This document shows positions 1 to 9,458 of a stretch of 58,835 nucleotides of DNA, one piece after another; position 1 is the stretch's first letter; each line of letters begins with the position of its first letter. The stretch lies in assembly GCF_029813835.1 (NCBI RefSeq), contig NZ_JARVKV010000038.1, positions 1 to 58,835 on the forward strand, read 5' to 3'. The stretch is from Streptomyces sp. DH37. GTDB taxonomy: Bacteria; Actinomycetota; Actinomycetes; Streptomycetales; Streptomycetaceae. The notes beneath the pieces were generated by a model. The model had not been told where the DNA came from and did not search any database. It was given only the letters and a program-made list of their open reading frames with translations. Made by a program: the position numbers and the translations under genes.

Positions 1-27
1 CCCCCCGGGGGTGCGGGCCCGCGGCCG

Positions 28-951
28 TCAGCCCGCCGCCCGGTCCTCCCGGGCGGCGCTCCCGTCCCCGCCGCCGTCCGGGGAGGTCCCGGAGACGGCC
101 GGGGCCTTCGCCTTCTGCGGCGCCTGCTGCGCGGGGGCGGGCCCCTGCGGTCCGGTGAGGGCCGTCAGCAGGGACGCCGCCGCCACCAGCGCGGTCGCCC
201 CGAACGCCGCGCCCGTGCGCAGCCGGACCAGGTGCTCGCTGCCGTCGCGCGCCGCGCGGGCGGACGGCGGCTCCGGCAGGGCCTCGGCGTCCGCCAGCTC
301 CGCCAGCAGCGAGCGGATGATCTCCCGGCGCCGGTCCGGCGCGACGCGGCGCAGTCCGGGCACGTACTCGGCCAGCGCCTCGCGCGCGTGCATCAGCCGC
401 GCGGCCGTGGCCGCGGTGCTCGCCTCGCTCTCGGCGGCCGCCTCCGACAGCTCCAGGCCGAGGCCGTCGTGCAGGAGCAGTGTCCGGCGGTAGGAGGGCG
501 GCAGGTCCAGCAGCGCCTCCAGCGGCAGCGCCCCGCCGTCCTTCCGCGACCCGTCCCGCTCCGGGCCGCTCCTCCGGGCCGCGCGGCGGCGGGGATCCAG
601 CCGGTGCCAGGGCGAGAGCGCGTGGTCGTACGCGGCCGCCCGCACCCAGCCGGCCGGGTCGCGGTCCACGGCGACCTCGGGCCACCGCTCCCACGCCAGG
701 CGGAAGGCGTGCCGTACGGACCGCTCGGCCAGTGACCGGTCGCCGGTGAGCAGGAACGCCTGCCGGAGCAGCGGGCGGGCCAGACGCGCGTACAGCAGGT
801 CGAACGCCTCGGCCGGTCCGTCCGCCGCCGCCGGGTGGGGGAGGTCCGCGGTCTCCGCGAGTCCGGACGGCGGCCCGGCCGGGGGCGGTGTGTGCCCGGT
901 CCCGGCGTCGGCGTCCCTGGTGGGCGCGGGGATGGAGAGTGTCCTGGTCAT
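28..951 (-). CDS. ECF-like sigma factor with C-terminal membrane anchor
   Basis: The 307-residue protein resembles a small ECF-type sigma factor. Residues about 50-120 look like region 2 (a LLRQAFLLTGD helix, then AFRLAWERWPEV). Residues about 155-210 look like region 4, with LLDLPPSYRRTLLLHDGLGLELSEAA, split here by description as an LP-x-x-R-x-x-L helix followed by an acidic helix-turn-helix-like segment. Near residues 245-268 there is one hydrophobic segment (FGATALVAAASLLTAL), followed by a Pro/Gln/Ala-rich tail. This gives a cytoplasmic sigma-like domain tethered to the membrane with a short outside tail. I chose the start at MTRTLSIP because the longer frame upstream is Pro/Arg-rich and crosses the divergent promoter region and a perfect inverted repeat. 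Region 4 is weakly conserved, so it may be a regulator that no longer binds DNA. The gene is divergent from the DUF6350 gene. Confidence 0.7.
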   Translation of the reverse strand: MTRTLSIPAPTRDADAGTGHTPPPAGPPSGLAETADLPHPAAADGPAEAFDLLYARLARPLLRQAFLLTGDRSLAERSVRHAFRLAWERWPEVAVDRDPAGWVRAAAYDHALSPWHRLDPRRRAARRSGPERDGSRKDGGALPLEALLDLPPSYRRTLLLHDGLGLELSEAAAESEASTAATAARLMHAREALAEYVPGLRRVAPDRRREIIRSLLAELADAEALPEPPSARAARDGSEHLVRLRTGAAFGATALVAAASLLTALTGPQGPAPAQQAPQKAKAPAVSGTSPDGGGDGSAAREDRAAG

Positions 952-983
952 GCTGCCCGCCCCCTGCGGATCGTCATCGGCAA

Positions 984-1008
984 CGGCGGTACGGAAGTCG
1001 TACCGCCG
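984..1008. promoter_or_regulatory. Perfect 10-bp inverted repeat, possible operator or leader hairpin
   Basis: CGGCGGTACG and CGTACCGCCG form exact inverted arms separated by GAAGT. The repeat lies 33 bases upstream of the sigma-like gene start (951) and about 100 bases before the divergent membrane-protein gene (1112). It could be a repressor operator in the shared promoter region or a hairpin in the leader of the minus-strand gene. It is not followed by a T-run and has no gene end next to it, so a terminator is unlikely. Confidence 0.45.
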
Positions 1009-1111
1009 CACTGTATGAAGAAGTTCCTCACGTATGGTGTGCGACACATCGATGGTTTCCCCGCTACCCGGACCAATCGGGCGTTGTTGGCAGCATGACG
1101 GCGTGCATCCC

Positions 1112-2452
1112 ATGACCCGACGCGACGCGTCGCCGTCCCCACCGCCCCCGCATGCCCCTGCGCTCGCCCGCCATGCACCGGTCCCTCCCCGAGATCGTCT
1201 CCTCGACGGTGTGATGGCCGCCGGCCTCGGCCTGGGCGGACTCACCGTCCTCGTCCTGCTGCTGTGGATCACCTCGCCCTACCCCGACGGCGGCCCCGGC
1301 GGCGCGCTGCACATCGCCGCCGATCTGTGGCTGATGGCACACGGTGCCCCTCTCGTCCGCACCGAAACCCTCGACGGCGCCCCCGCGCCGGTGGGGCTGG
1401 TGCCGCTGCTGCTGTGCGCCGTGCCAGTGTGGCTGCTCCACCGCACGGCCCGCGGCGCGGTCCGCGGGCCGGCGGCCCCCGGCGGTTTCCTCGGCGAGGA
1501 CGAGGGGGGCCCGCCGTGGCGCTCCGTGGGGTGGATCAGCGCCGGTTACCTGCTGGTCGCGGCGGGCGTCACCGCCTACGCCACCACCGGCCCCATCCAG
1601 GTCGACCCGGTCGCCGCCGCGCTGCGCCTGCCCGCCGTGGTGGTCGGCGCGGCGGCGGCGGGGGCGTGGACGGGCCTCGGCCGGCCCCTGCCCGCGCCCC
1701 CGCCCGCACGCCGCGGGCGGGGGCGCGGTCGGCACGCCCCGGCCGGTGCGCCGGGGGCCGTACGGGCGGCGCTCACGCGTCCCGGCGCATCGGCCGCGCT
1801 GCGCGGCGCCGCCGCGGCGACCGCCGCACTGTGCGCCGCGGGCGCGCTGCTGACCGCGGGCACCCTGCTCTGGCACGTGGCCACCGCGCAGCGGGCGGCG
1901 TTCCCGCCGCTGACCCCGACGTGGTCCGGGCTCGTGGCGACGCTGCTGCTCGCCCTGGCCCTGACGCCCAACGCGGCCGTCTGGGGCGCGGCGTACGGCC
2001 TCGGCCCCGGCTTCACGCTCGGCGGGGGCAGCTCGGTGGGACCGCTGGCCGTGACCGGCCTGCCGCCGCTGCCGGACTTCCCGCTGCTGGCCGCCGTACC
2101 GGCCGAGGGCCCCGGCACTCCCGTGGCCTGGGCGCTGGCGGGCACGGTGCCGCTGGCGGGCGGACTGGTCGCGGCGTGGGGCGTGGCGGGTACGGCCGTT
2201 CCCGGACGGGGGCGGTGCGCGCTGGGCGCGGGGGCGACCGCGTGCGCCGCCGCGCTGGCCGCCTGCGGCTGCGGGGCGGCGATGGCGCTGCTGGCGGTGT
2301 GCGCGGGCGGGCCGCTGGGCACGGGGACGCTGGCCCACCTGGGCCCGGACTGGCGGCTGACCGGGGCGGCGGCGCTGGGCTGGACCGCCGCCCTGGGAGT
2401 GCCGGGCGCGCTGGTCCTGCGGGCCTGGCGGCTCCGGCCGCCCCGGCGGTGA
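1112..2452 (+). CDS. DUF6350 family integral membrane protein (PerM-like)
   Basis: A 446-residue polytopic membrane protein starting MTRRDASPSP. Many Ala/Leu/Val-rich hydrophobic segments run through residues about 30-440 (for example GLGLGGLTVLVLLLW near 37-51). The family role is not established at the biochemical level. Actinobacterial relatives of this size sit next to purN-purH, and the mycobacterial PerM protein, linked to cell division and persistence, occupies that position. I infer the PerM relationship mainly from position and topology. I placed the start at ATG 1112 rather than the in-frame ATG at 1034, because the 26 extra residues are not membrane-like and overlap the divergent promoter. 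Residues about 185-230 form an Arg/Pro-rich cytoplasmic-looking loop. The gene ends inside a strong hairpin (2448-2470). Confidence 0.72.
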   Translation: MTRRDASPSPPPPHAPALARHAPVPPRDRLLDGVMAAGLGLGGLTVLVLLLWITSPYPDGGPGGALHIAADLWLMAHGAPLVRTETLDGAPAPVGLVPLLLCAVPVWLLHRTARGAVRGPAAPGGFLGEDEGGPPWRSVGWISAGYLLVAAGVTAYATTGPIQVDPVAAALRLPAVVVGAAAAGAWTGLGRPLPAPPPARRGRGRGRHAPAGAPGAVRAALTRPGASAALRGAAAATAALCAAGALLTAGTLLWHVATAQRAAFPPLTPTWSGLVATLLLALALTPNAAVWGAAYGLGPGFTLGGGSSVGPLAVTGLPPLPDFPLLAAVPAEGPGTPVAWALAGTVPLAGGLVAAWGVAGTAVPGRGRCALGAGATACAAALAACGCGAAMALLAVCAGGPLGTGTLAHLGPDWRLTGAAALGWTAALGVPGALVLRAWRLRPPRR

Positions 2453-2470
2453 CGCCCGCGGGGCGTCACC
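2448..2470 (+). terminator. Hairpin overlapping the stop codon of the DUF6350 gene
   Basis: GGTGACGCCC pairs perfectly with GGGCGTCACC across a GCG loop. The TGA stop codon of the DUF6350 gene lies inside the left arm. The position and 10-bp GC stem fit the intrinsic-like terminators of Streptomyces, which usually lack T-runs. Confidence 0.55.
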
Positions 2471-2503
2471 GCGTCACCGCGTCACCGCGCCACCGCGCCA
2501 CCG
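2464..2503. repeat. Five tandem copies of an 8-bp unit
   Basis: Three exact CGTCACCG units are followed by two CGCCACCG units. The repeat starts inside the right arm of the terminator hairpin and fills the convergent gap between the DUF6350 gene and the next minus-strand gene. It probably arose by slippage. Confidence 0.8.
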
Positions 2504-2531
2504 GCCGTGGGCCCGTACCGCCCGGCCCGTC

Positions 2532-3491
2532 CTACTGGTCGCGCTCGCCGAAGAGGGGGCGCAGCTCCTCGGGGAGGTGCCGCTCGCACGCCTCGCGCGA
2601 GGAGTTGGTGAGGGCGTCCTCGACGCAGACGAAGTAGTCCCGGTAGACGAGCTGCACCGAGAACTGCGCCGCGATGATCAGCAGCGCGATGATGCCCGCG
2701 ACCAGCCCGCTCACCGCCGCCGCGAACTGCGGCCTGGCGCCCTGCCCGGCCGCCGGGTGCGGGGTCGCCCCGGCGGGCTCGGCGGCTCCGGCGGGGGCGC
2801 GGTCCGTGCCGGCCACGTCCTCGGGCCGGGCCGCCGCCCGGGTTCCGTCCGCCGTGCCCGCGCCCGTGCCCGCGCCGGTGCCGCGGGCCCCGCCGGCACC
2901 CGGCTTGGCGCGGATCGAGCCGATGCCCCAGTACACGGCCAGCGCGCCCAGCGGCGTCGCCAGCCAGGGGAGGCCGAAGAGGGCGAAGAAGAAGCCCCAC
3001 ATGCCCGACAGCAGGGCGTACCGCGCCTGCCGCTGGACCGGATCGGTCGGGTCCCAGCGCATCCCGCCCGGCGCGCCACCGTCCCGCCCGGATCCCTCCG
3101 GACGGCCGCCTCCGCCGAAGCCCCCGCCGAAACCGCCGCCCTGGCGGCGCGGCTGGCGGCTGCTCCACCGGCCGCCCCAGTCGGGGGAGGAGTCCTCCGG
3201 GCGGTCGCCGTCCCGCCCGCCGTCCCCGCCGTTCCCCTCCGGCCCGCCCGGCTCACCGGACGGGTCGGAGCCGCGCCGGCCGCGCGGACGCCACGGCTGC
3301 TCGGGGCGCCCCTCGGGAGGCGCGGCGAAGGGGTTGTCGTCCGCGGGACCGCGGGAGGCCCGGTCGGTGGAGCGGGACGGGCCGGAGAGGGACCACCGCT
3401 GCCGGAGCAGGACCGGAGCGGTACCGGTCGGAATGCCGGCCGGGATGCCGGTGGGAGTGGCGAGGGCCGGGCGGCGGCGTCGGTCCGTCAT
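2532..3491 (-). CDS. Pro/Gly-rich protein with two or three transmembrane segments, unknown function
   Basis: The 319-residue protein has a long disordered N-terminal half (residues about 1-155) rich in Pro, Gly, Arg and Asp, including a GGGFGGGFGGGG tract. A membrane core follows: hydrophobic residues about 160-190 (ALLSGMWGFFFALFGLPWL, then ATPLGALAVYWGIGS). A second low-complexity Ala/Gly/Thr linker leads to a last helix near 265-285 (AVSGLVAGIIALLIIA). The acidic C-terminal tail has two cysteines (FVCVEDA and ACERHL). The layout matches the DUF4190-like small membrane proteins common in Streptomyces, but I do not assign a function. It is convergent with the DUF6350 gene and divergent from purN. 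The first 50 residues are doubtful; translation could begin further in. Confidence 0.6.
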   Translation of the reverse strand: MTDRRRRPALATPTGIPAGIPTGTAPVLLRQRWSLSGPSRSTDRASRGPADDNPFAAPPEGRPEQPWRPRGRRGSDPSGEPGGPEGNGGDGGRDGDRPEDSSPDWGGRWSSRQPRRQGGGFGGGFGGGGRPEGSGRDGGAPGGMRWDPTDPVQRQARYALLSGMWGFFFALFGLPWLATPLGALAVYWGIGSIRAKPGAGGARGTGAGTGAGTADGTRAAARPEDVAGTDRAPAGAAEPAGATPHPAAGQGARPQFAAAVSGLVAGIIALLIIAAQFSVQLVYRDYFVCVEDALTNSSREACERHLPEELRPLFGERDQ

Positions 3492-3713
3492 GTGCTCTGT
3501 GTCTTCCCCTAGGTGTCGTCCCGGCCCCGGGCCGTGTACGGATGCGTGGCCCAGACGCTACCTGGCGGCCGTCCCCCCGTCCCGAGGGGGCCGTCCGGTG
3601 TGCCGGTATCGTTGCTGACGGTCGGCCGCTTCGTAGGGTTCCCCGGATTCGTCCGCCCCATGGACTCGTACGACCACACAAAGCCGCACCACCCTCCGAG
3701 AAAGAGCCTCGTC

Positions 3714-4359
3714 GTGGCTTCCGCTTCCCGCTCCTCCGCCTCCCACTCCCCAGCCCGCGTCGTGGTGCTCGTGTCCGGTTCGGGGACGAACCTCCAGGCG
3801 CTCCTCGACGCCATCGCCGAGGAGGGACCGGACGCCTTCGGCGCCGGGATCGTCGCCGTCGGCGCCGACCGCGAGGGCATCGCCGGGCTGGAGCGCGCCG
3901 AGCGCGCCGGGCTGCCCACCTTCGTCTGCCGCGTACGCGACCACGGGACCCGGGACGCCTGGGACCGCGCGCTGGCCGAGGCGACGGCGGCGTACGAGCC
4001 CGACCTGGTGGTCTCCGCCGGCTTCATGAAGATCGTGGGCAAGGAGTTCCTCGCCCGGTTCGGCGGGCGGTTCGTCAACACCCACCCCGCCCTGCTCCCC
4101 AGCTTTCCCGGCGCCCACGGCGTGCGCGACGCGCTCGCGTACGGCGTGAAGGTCACCGGGTGCACCGTCCACTTCGTCGACGACGGCGTCGACACCGGCC
4201 CGATCATCGCCCAGGGCGTGGTCGAGGTGCGGGAGGAGGACGACGAATCCACGCTCCACGAGCGGATCAAGGAAGTCGAGCGGCGGCTGCTCGTCGACAC
4301 AGTGCGACGGATCGCCCGCCACGGCTACCGCATCGAGGCAAGAAAGGTCATTCTCGGAC

Positions 4360-4367
<8 letters not shown>
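3714..4367 (+). CDS. purN: Phosphoribosylglycinamide formyltransferase (GART)
   Basis: PurN transfers the formyl group of 10-formyl-tetrahydrofolate to GAR, giving FGAR in step 3 of purine synthesis. The 217-residue length is normal. The fold's opening GSGTNLQALLDAI motif, GFMKIVG, the catalytic NTHPALLPSFPG stretch (Asn and His of the active site) and the downstream VDDGVDTGPIIAQ segment with the catalytic Asp are all present. I chose the GTG at 3714 (VASASRSS): an AGAAAGAG ribosome-site-like stretch lies 8 bases upstream and the family N-terminus follows at once, whereas the longer frame adds 67 unrelated residues. The stop overlaps the purH start by 8 bases, so the two are translationally coupled. 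FolD, which makes its folate cofactor, is encoded about 3.5 kb downstream. Confidence 0.96.
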
Positions 4368-5937
<1,570 letters not shown>

Positions 5938-5948
5938 GGTGGACGGCA

Positions 5949-5982
5949 CGGAGGCCGCGCCCCGGCCGGGGCGCGGCCTCCG
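5949..5982. terminator. purH terminator hairpin
   Basis: GGAGGCCGCGCCCC pairs perfectly with GGGGCGCGGCCTCC across a GGCC loop, extended by one more C-G pair. It begins 12 bases after the purH stop and lies between convergent genes, so it may serve both strands. Confidence 0.8.
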
Positions 5983-6067
5983 GCGTGCGCAGGGACCCGC
6001 CCGGGCCCGGCCGCGTACGGGGACGTGCACGCCCGTGCACGGGCGGCGGACGCCGCGGCGTGCGGGG

Positions 6068-6631
6068 TCAGGCCCGCGGGCGGGTGAACCAGGCCGCCGA
6101 CTCGGCGGAGGACAGCAGTACGAGGCAGATGACGCCGAGCGCGATCCACAGCAGTCCGAGCGGCAGCGTGACCAGGCCGACCAGGACGAGGAGGGCCGAC
6201 CAGACGATGCCCGCGATCCGCAGGCCGCTGCCGCCCCGCGGGAACCTCGCGGCGAGCACGATGCCGGCGATCGCGTGGACCAGGAAGAGGGCGAACATCG
6301 TGTAGTAGATGCCGGTGCCCACGCCCAGGTCGCCGTACCTCTCCTTCAGGTCGCTCTGGGCCGCCGCGAAGGTGACGATCGCCAGCAGCGAGAAGAGCGC
6401 CTGGAGCCCGCCGGTGATGAAGAAGATCATGCGGGACGAGTTGACCTTGCTCGGCATCCCTCCCGTCGGACCGCTCGGGGAGCCCAGCGGGCCGGGCGGC
6501 GGGGCGAGCGGGTGCTCGACGGGCCCGCCGGCCGGGCGGCCCGGGGGCCGGTCGTAGGGATTCCTCTCGTAGGGGTCGTGGGGATCCTTCCGGTAGGGGT
6601 CGTTCGGGGTGTTGGGGTCGGAGCTGCTCAT
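6068..6631 (-). CDS. Small four-helix membrane protein with Pro-rich cytoplasmic N-terminus
   Basis: The 187-residue protein begins with an Asp/Pro/Tyr-rich repeat-like segment (DPYRKDPHDPYERNPYD) and a Pro/Gly stretch to about residue 60. Four hydrophobic helices follow: near 68-88 (MIFFITGGLQALFSLLAIV), 105-127, 137-157 and 158-175 (LGLLWIALGVICLVLL). No catalytic motif is visible and no function is assigned. It is convergent with purH. The RDD-family membrane gene lies upstream on the same strand but is separated from it by a strong hairpin at 6672-6709, so it probably has its own promoter. Confidence 0.7.
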   Translation of the reverse strand: MSSSDPNTPNDPYRKDPHDPYERNPYDRPPGRPAGGPVEHPLAPPPGPLGSPSGPTGGMPSKVNSSRMIFFITGGLQALFSLLAIVTFAAAQSDLKERYGDLGVGTGIYYTMFALFLVHAIAGIVLAARFPRGGSGLRIAGIVWSALLVLVGLVTLPLGLLWIALGVICLVLLSSAESAAWFTRPRA

Positions 6632-6671
6632 GCCGGGTTCCTCCGAACGGTCTCAGCGGTGACCGGACGCT

Positions 6672-6709
6672 CGAGGGCCGTGCCGCGGTCCCCCGCGGTA
6701 CGGCCCTCG
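6672..6709. terminator. 17-bp hairpin downstream of the RDD gene
   Basis: CGAGGGCCGTGCCGCGG pairs with CCGCGGTACGGCCCTCG with a single G-T wobble and a short CCCC-type loop, and a flanking T-A pair extends it. It lies 150 bases past the RDD stop on the minus strand and 40 bases upstream of the next minus-strand start, so it can end RDD transcripts before that gene. Confidence 0.65.
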
Positions 6710-6842
6710 ACGCCTGCGCCCGTGCGCGACGCCCGCCTGGCGGGCCGCGCCACTCCCTCATGACCACCCTTCCCCGTACCGGCCGGACCATCCCTGGCCG
6801 TCCGGTGGACCGCGGGAGGCGGGAGGGGACCGGCGGGCGGAA

Positions 6843-6876
6843 CTACTGCTGCTTCACGGCTACTGCTGCTTCACGA
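6843..6876. repeat. 17-bp tandem duplication across the RDD stop codon
   Basis: CTACTGCTGCTTCACGG is followed immediately by CTACTGCTGCTTCACGA (16 of 17 identical). On the minus strand the second copy encodes the last VKQQ plus TAG of the RDD protein. The first copy repeats the same codons beyond the stop, shifted one frame. Confidence 0.85.
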
Positions 6877-7531
6877 CGACGCTGCTGATCACCTTGTCGG
6901 CGAAGGTCTGCTTCTTGTCGTCCCACAGCGGCCACAGGTAGCCGATGTAGCAGGCCGCGCCGTCCAGGAAGTGCGCCAGCTTCCGCACGAAGGCCATGCC
7001 GAAGCCGAGCGGACGCCCGTCGGCCTCCCGCAGCACGCTGATCTTCAGGGCCTTCTTGCCCGGCGTCTGCCCGGTCTTGCCCTCCTTGTAGATCAGCCAG
7101 ATCTGGCCGGCCAGGGAGAGGAGGGCGCCGATGGCGATCATCGTCCAGGCGCTGCCGGGCACCGCGACCTCGGGCGACGCGCAGGTGGCGTCGTTGACCG
7201 GGCAGTTCTCGATGGTGTCGATGGCGGCGCCGATGATCTGCGCGTAGCCGATGCCGATCAGGATCATCGGGACCAGGCCGACGATCAGGCCGTCCAGCAG
7301 GTACGCGCCGACCCGGGCGCCCCAGCCCGCGTACGGCGGCATGCCGCCGCCGTAGGGCTGCTGCGGGTACTGCGGGTACGCACCGCCGGGCTGCTGCGGG
7401 TACGCCCCACCGGGCTGCTGCGGGTACGCGCCCTGCTGCGGCACACCCTGCTGCGGGTAGCCGTAGCCGGGCTGCGGGGGCTGGCCGTACGGGTTCTGCG
7501 GCTGGCCGCCGGGCTGCTGCGGATAGCTCAT
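6860..7531 (-). CDS. RDD family membrane protein
   Basis: The 223-residue protein has a Pro/Gln/Gly/Tyr-rich head (residues about 1-70) with repeated YPQQPGGA units. An RDD domain follows: the opening Arg and Asp in WGARVGAYLLDGLIVGLV, then helices near 80-105 and 130-155, the KTGQTPGKKALKISVLRE loop, and a final hydrophobic segment. RDD proteins are small polytopic membrane proteins; some have been linked to ion transport, but most roles are unknown. The start is supported by AGGAG seven bases upstream. A possible 41-codon ORF upstream overlaps this start by four bases. The Gln-rich head is typical of Streptomyces RDD paralogues. Confidence 0.85.
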   Translation of the reverse strand: MSYPQQPGGQPQNPYGQPPQPGYGYPQQGVPQQGAYPQQPGGAYPQQPGGAYPQYPQQPYGGGMPPYAGWGARVGAYLLDGLIVGLVPMILIGIGYAQIIGAAIDTIENCPVNDATCASPEVAVPGSAWTMIAIGALLSLAGQIWLIYKEGKTGQTPGKKALKISVLREADGRPLGFGMAFVRKLAHFLDGAACYIGYLWPLWDDKKQTFADKVISSVVVKQQ

Positions 7532-7653
7532 GCGGGTTCTCCTGCGAGCGGAAGGGACGGGGACGATCGGGGCCGAGTGGAGGTCCCGGGGGACGTCCGG
7601 AGGAACAACTCGGCGCCCCCGCAGCTCCGCCGCGTGAGGATCGGGTCGTACAT
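7528..7653 (-). CDS. Possible 41-residue leader ORF coupled to the RDD gene
   Basis: An ATG at 7653-7651 is preceded by GGGAGG at good spacing and opens a 41-codon frame (MYDPILTRRSCGGAELFLRT at its start). Its TGA overlaps the RDD ATG as ATGA. The peptide has no membrane segment or known motif and is rich in Ser, Pro and Arg in its second half. The ribosome site and coupling suggest it could be translated and control RDD translation. Its length and the high GC make a chance frame quite possible. Confidence 0.35.
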   Translation of the reverse strand: MYDPILTRRSCGGAELFLRTSPGTSTRPRSSPSLPLAGEPA

Positions 7654-7913
7654 GAGCGTGCCTCCCCCGTGTGCCGTGCCCGTCGGCCCCCCGCGGGTGC
7701 GGCACCGGCGACCATGCTGGTCGGGGCGGCTGACGCTGTCCAGACAAGATCGGGGAATGTGGCGAATCCGCAACGCGCCGGGGACCTTCCGCCGACCCGG
7801 ACGCGCCGCCGGCCCGCGCGTTCCGCGACGCTGCGGTCACACCGCGTCCCGGCGGGGGCCCGCGGCGTGGACGCGATTGGAGACCGGGTCCCCGCATCCG
7901 GGAGGATGGGCCC
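7654..7913. other. Divergent intergenic region before folD
   Basis: This 260-base region holds the promoters for the RDD side and for folD. I see a GGGAGG ribosome site for the minus-strand micro-ORF and a GGGAGG ribosome site just upstream of folD. No clear -35/-10 pair, riboswitch fold or gene is recognisable. Confidence 0.4.
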
Positions 7914-8786
7914 ATGACCGCCCAGATTCTCGACGGCAAGGCCACCGCAGCCGCGATCAAGACCGAACTCGCCGCCCGCGTAGAAGCCCTCAGGGCGCGC
8001 GGCATCCAGCCCGGCCTGGGCACGCTCCTGGTCGGCGACGACGTCGGCAGCCAGAAGTACGTGGCGGGCAAGCACCGCGACTGCGCCCAGGTGGGCATCG
8101 CCTCCATCGAGCGCGAGCTGCCCGGCACCGCCTCCCAGGAGGACGTCGAGGCGGTCGTCCGCGAACTCAACGAGGACCCGGCCTGCACCGGCTACATCGT
8201 GCAGCTCCCGCTGCCGCGCGGGATCGACACCAACCGCGTCCTGGAGCTGATGGACCCGGCCAAGGACGCCGACGGACTCCACCCGACGAACCTCGGCCGC
8301 CTGGTGCTGAACGAGCCGGCGCCGCTGCCGTGCACCCCCAACGGCGTCATCGAGCTGCTCCGCCGCCACGGGGTGGAGATCGACGGGGCGGACGTGACCG
8401 TCGTCGGCCGCGGCATCACCGTCGGCCGCTCCATCGGCCTGCTGCTCACCCGCCGCTCCGAGAACGCCACGGTGACCCTGTGCCACACCGGCACCCGGGA
8501 CCTGGGGGCGCACCTGCGCGGGGCGGACATCGTGGTGGCGGCGGCCGGGGTGGCGCACCTGGTGCGGCCCGAGCACATCAAGCCGGGCGCGGCCGTGCTG
8601 GACGTGGGCGTCAGCCGGGACGAGACGACGAGGAAGATCGTCGGCGATGTGCACCCGGACGTCGCCGGGGTCGCCGGGTGGCTCTCCCCGAACCCGGGCG
8701 GCGTCGGCCCGATGACGCGGGCGATGCTGCTGGCCAACGTCGTGGAGGCCGCGGAGCGCGTCGCGGGGACGGACCGTGTCGGCTGA
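7914..8786 (+). CDS. folD: Bifunctional methylenetetrahydrofolate dehydrogenase / cyclohydrolase
   Basis: FolD interconverts 5,10-methylene-THF and 10-formyl-THF with NADP, feeding PurN and PurH. The 290 residues match the family. The catalytic Tyr49 and Lys53 sit in GSQKYVAGK, followed by YIVQLPLPRGID, DADGLHPTNLG and PCTPNGVIELL. The Rossmann segment VVGRGITVGRSIGLLL and the GDVHPDVAG and TPVPGGVGPMT-like ending (NPGGVGPMTRAML) are also present. ATG 7914 has GGGAGG eight bases upstream. The last 11 bases overlap the DUF3017 gene, indicating coupling. Confidence 0.97.
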   Translation: MTAQILDGKATAAAIKTELAARVEALRARGIQPGLGTLLVGDDVGSQKYVAGKHRDCAQVGIASIERELPGTASQEDVEAVVRELNEDPACTGYIVQLPLPRGIDTNRVLELMDPAKDADGLHPTNLGRLVLNEPAPLPCTPNGVIELLRRHGVEIDGADVTVVGRGITVGRSIGLLLTRRSENATVTLCHTGTRDLGAHLRGADIVVAAAGVAHLVRPEHIKPGAAVLDVGVSRDETTRKIVGDVHPDVAGVAGWLSPNPGGVGPMTRAMLLANVVEAAERVAGTDRVG

Positions 8787-9288
8787 TACGGGGAAGGCCG
8801 CGGACACGGATCCGGCCGGGGACGCCGCGGAGGCCGCCGGGACCGGGGAGGCCGGAGAAGCCGCAGGGACCGGGGACGCCGGAGAGCCGGCCGGGGCCGC
8901 CCGGCGGCCCTCGCGGCGGTTCCCGCTGATCACCCGTGACACCGCCCGGCCCGAGGGCGGCGGACGGGCGGCCCCCGGCGACGCCCCCGCGCCCGCGCGG
9001 CAGTGGCCGCTGCTGTGCGTGCTGGCCGGGACGGCCGCGGGGCTGCTGGTGACGCTCGGCGACTTCCGCGCGGGCACCCTGGTCATGGGCCTGTCCGTGC
9101 TCTCCGGCGCGGTGCTGCGCTGGGCCGTGCCGTCGGTGGGGATGCTCGCGGTGCGCTCCCGCTTCACGGACGTGGTCACGTACGGCGTGCTGGGCACGGC
9201 GATCGCGCTGCTGGCGATGATGGCCCAGCCGGAACCCTGGCTGGAGTTCCCCTTCCTGGAGGACGTCGTCCACTTCACGATCCGCTAG
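8776..9288 (+). CDS. DUF3017 domain membrane protein
   Basis: The 170-residue protein starts at GTG, overlapping the folD 3' end by 11 bases. The first 75 residues are acidic and Ala/Gly-rich (repeated EAAGTGEAGEAAGTG-like units). Three hydrophobic helices follow, near residues 78-97 (LLCVLAGTAAGLLVTLG), 99-118 and 133-151. This layout and the position right after folD match the actinobacterial DUF3017 family. No biochemical function is known, and the coupling to folD suggests only co-expression. Confidence 0.82.
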   Translation: MSADTGKAADTDPAGDAAEAAGTGEAGEAAGTGDAGEPAGAARRPSRRFPLITRDTARPEGGGRAAPGDAPAPARQWPLLCVLAGTAAGLLVTLGDFRAGTLVMGLSVLSGAVLRWAVPSVGMLAVRSRFTDVVTYGVLGTAIALLAMMAQPEPWLEFPFLEDVVHFTIR

Positions 9289-9458
9289 CGGGGCTCGCCG
9301 TCCGGTCTCGCCCGGGGCCGTCCGGGACCGTCCGGGGGCTCCCGCCCGCACACGGTGCCCCGGCGCGCCGCGACACGGCTGGTTCCGGACGGCATGACGG
9401 CGGCGGTTCCGGGCACACGGACCGCCGTGACCCCCCACGGGCGCGGTACCCCCCCTCG

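Noticed and set aside
3513..3713. Extended PurN N-terminus from 3513
   Set aside because: The added 67 residues are unlike any PurN, and the family start follows GTG 3714.
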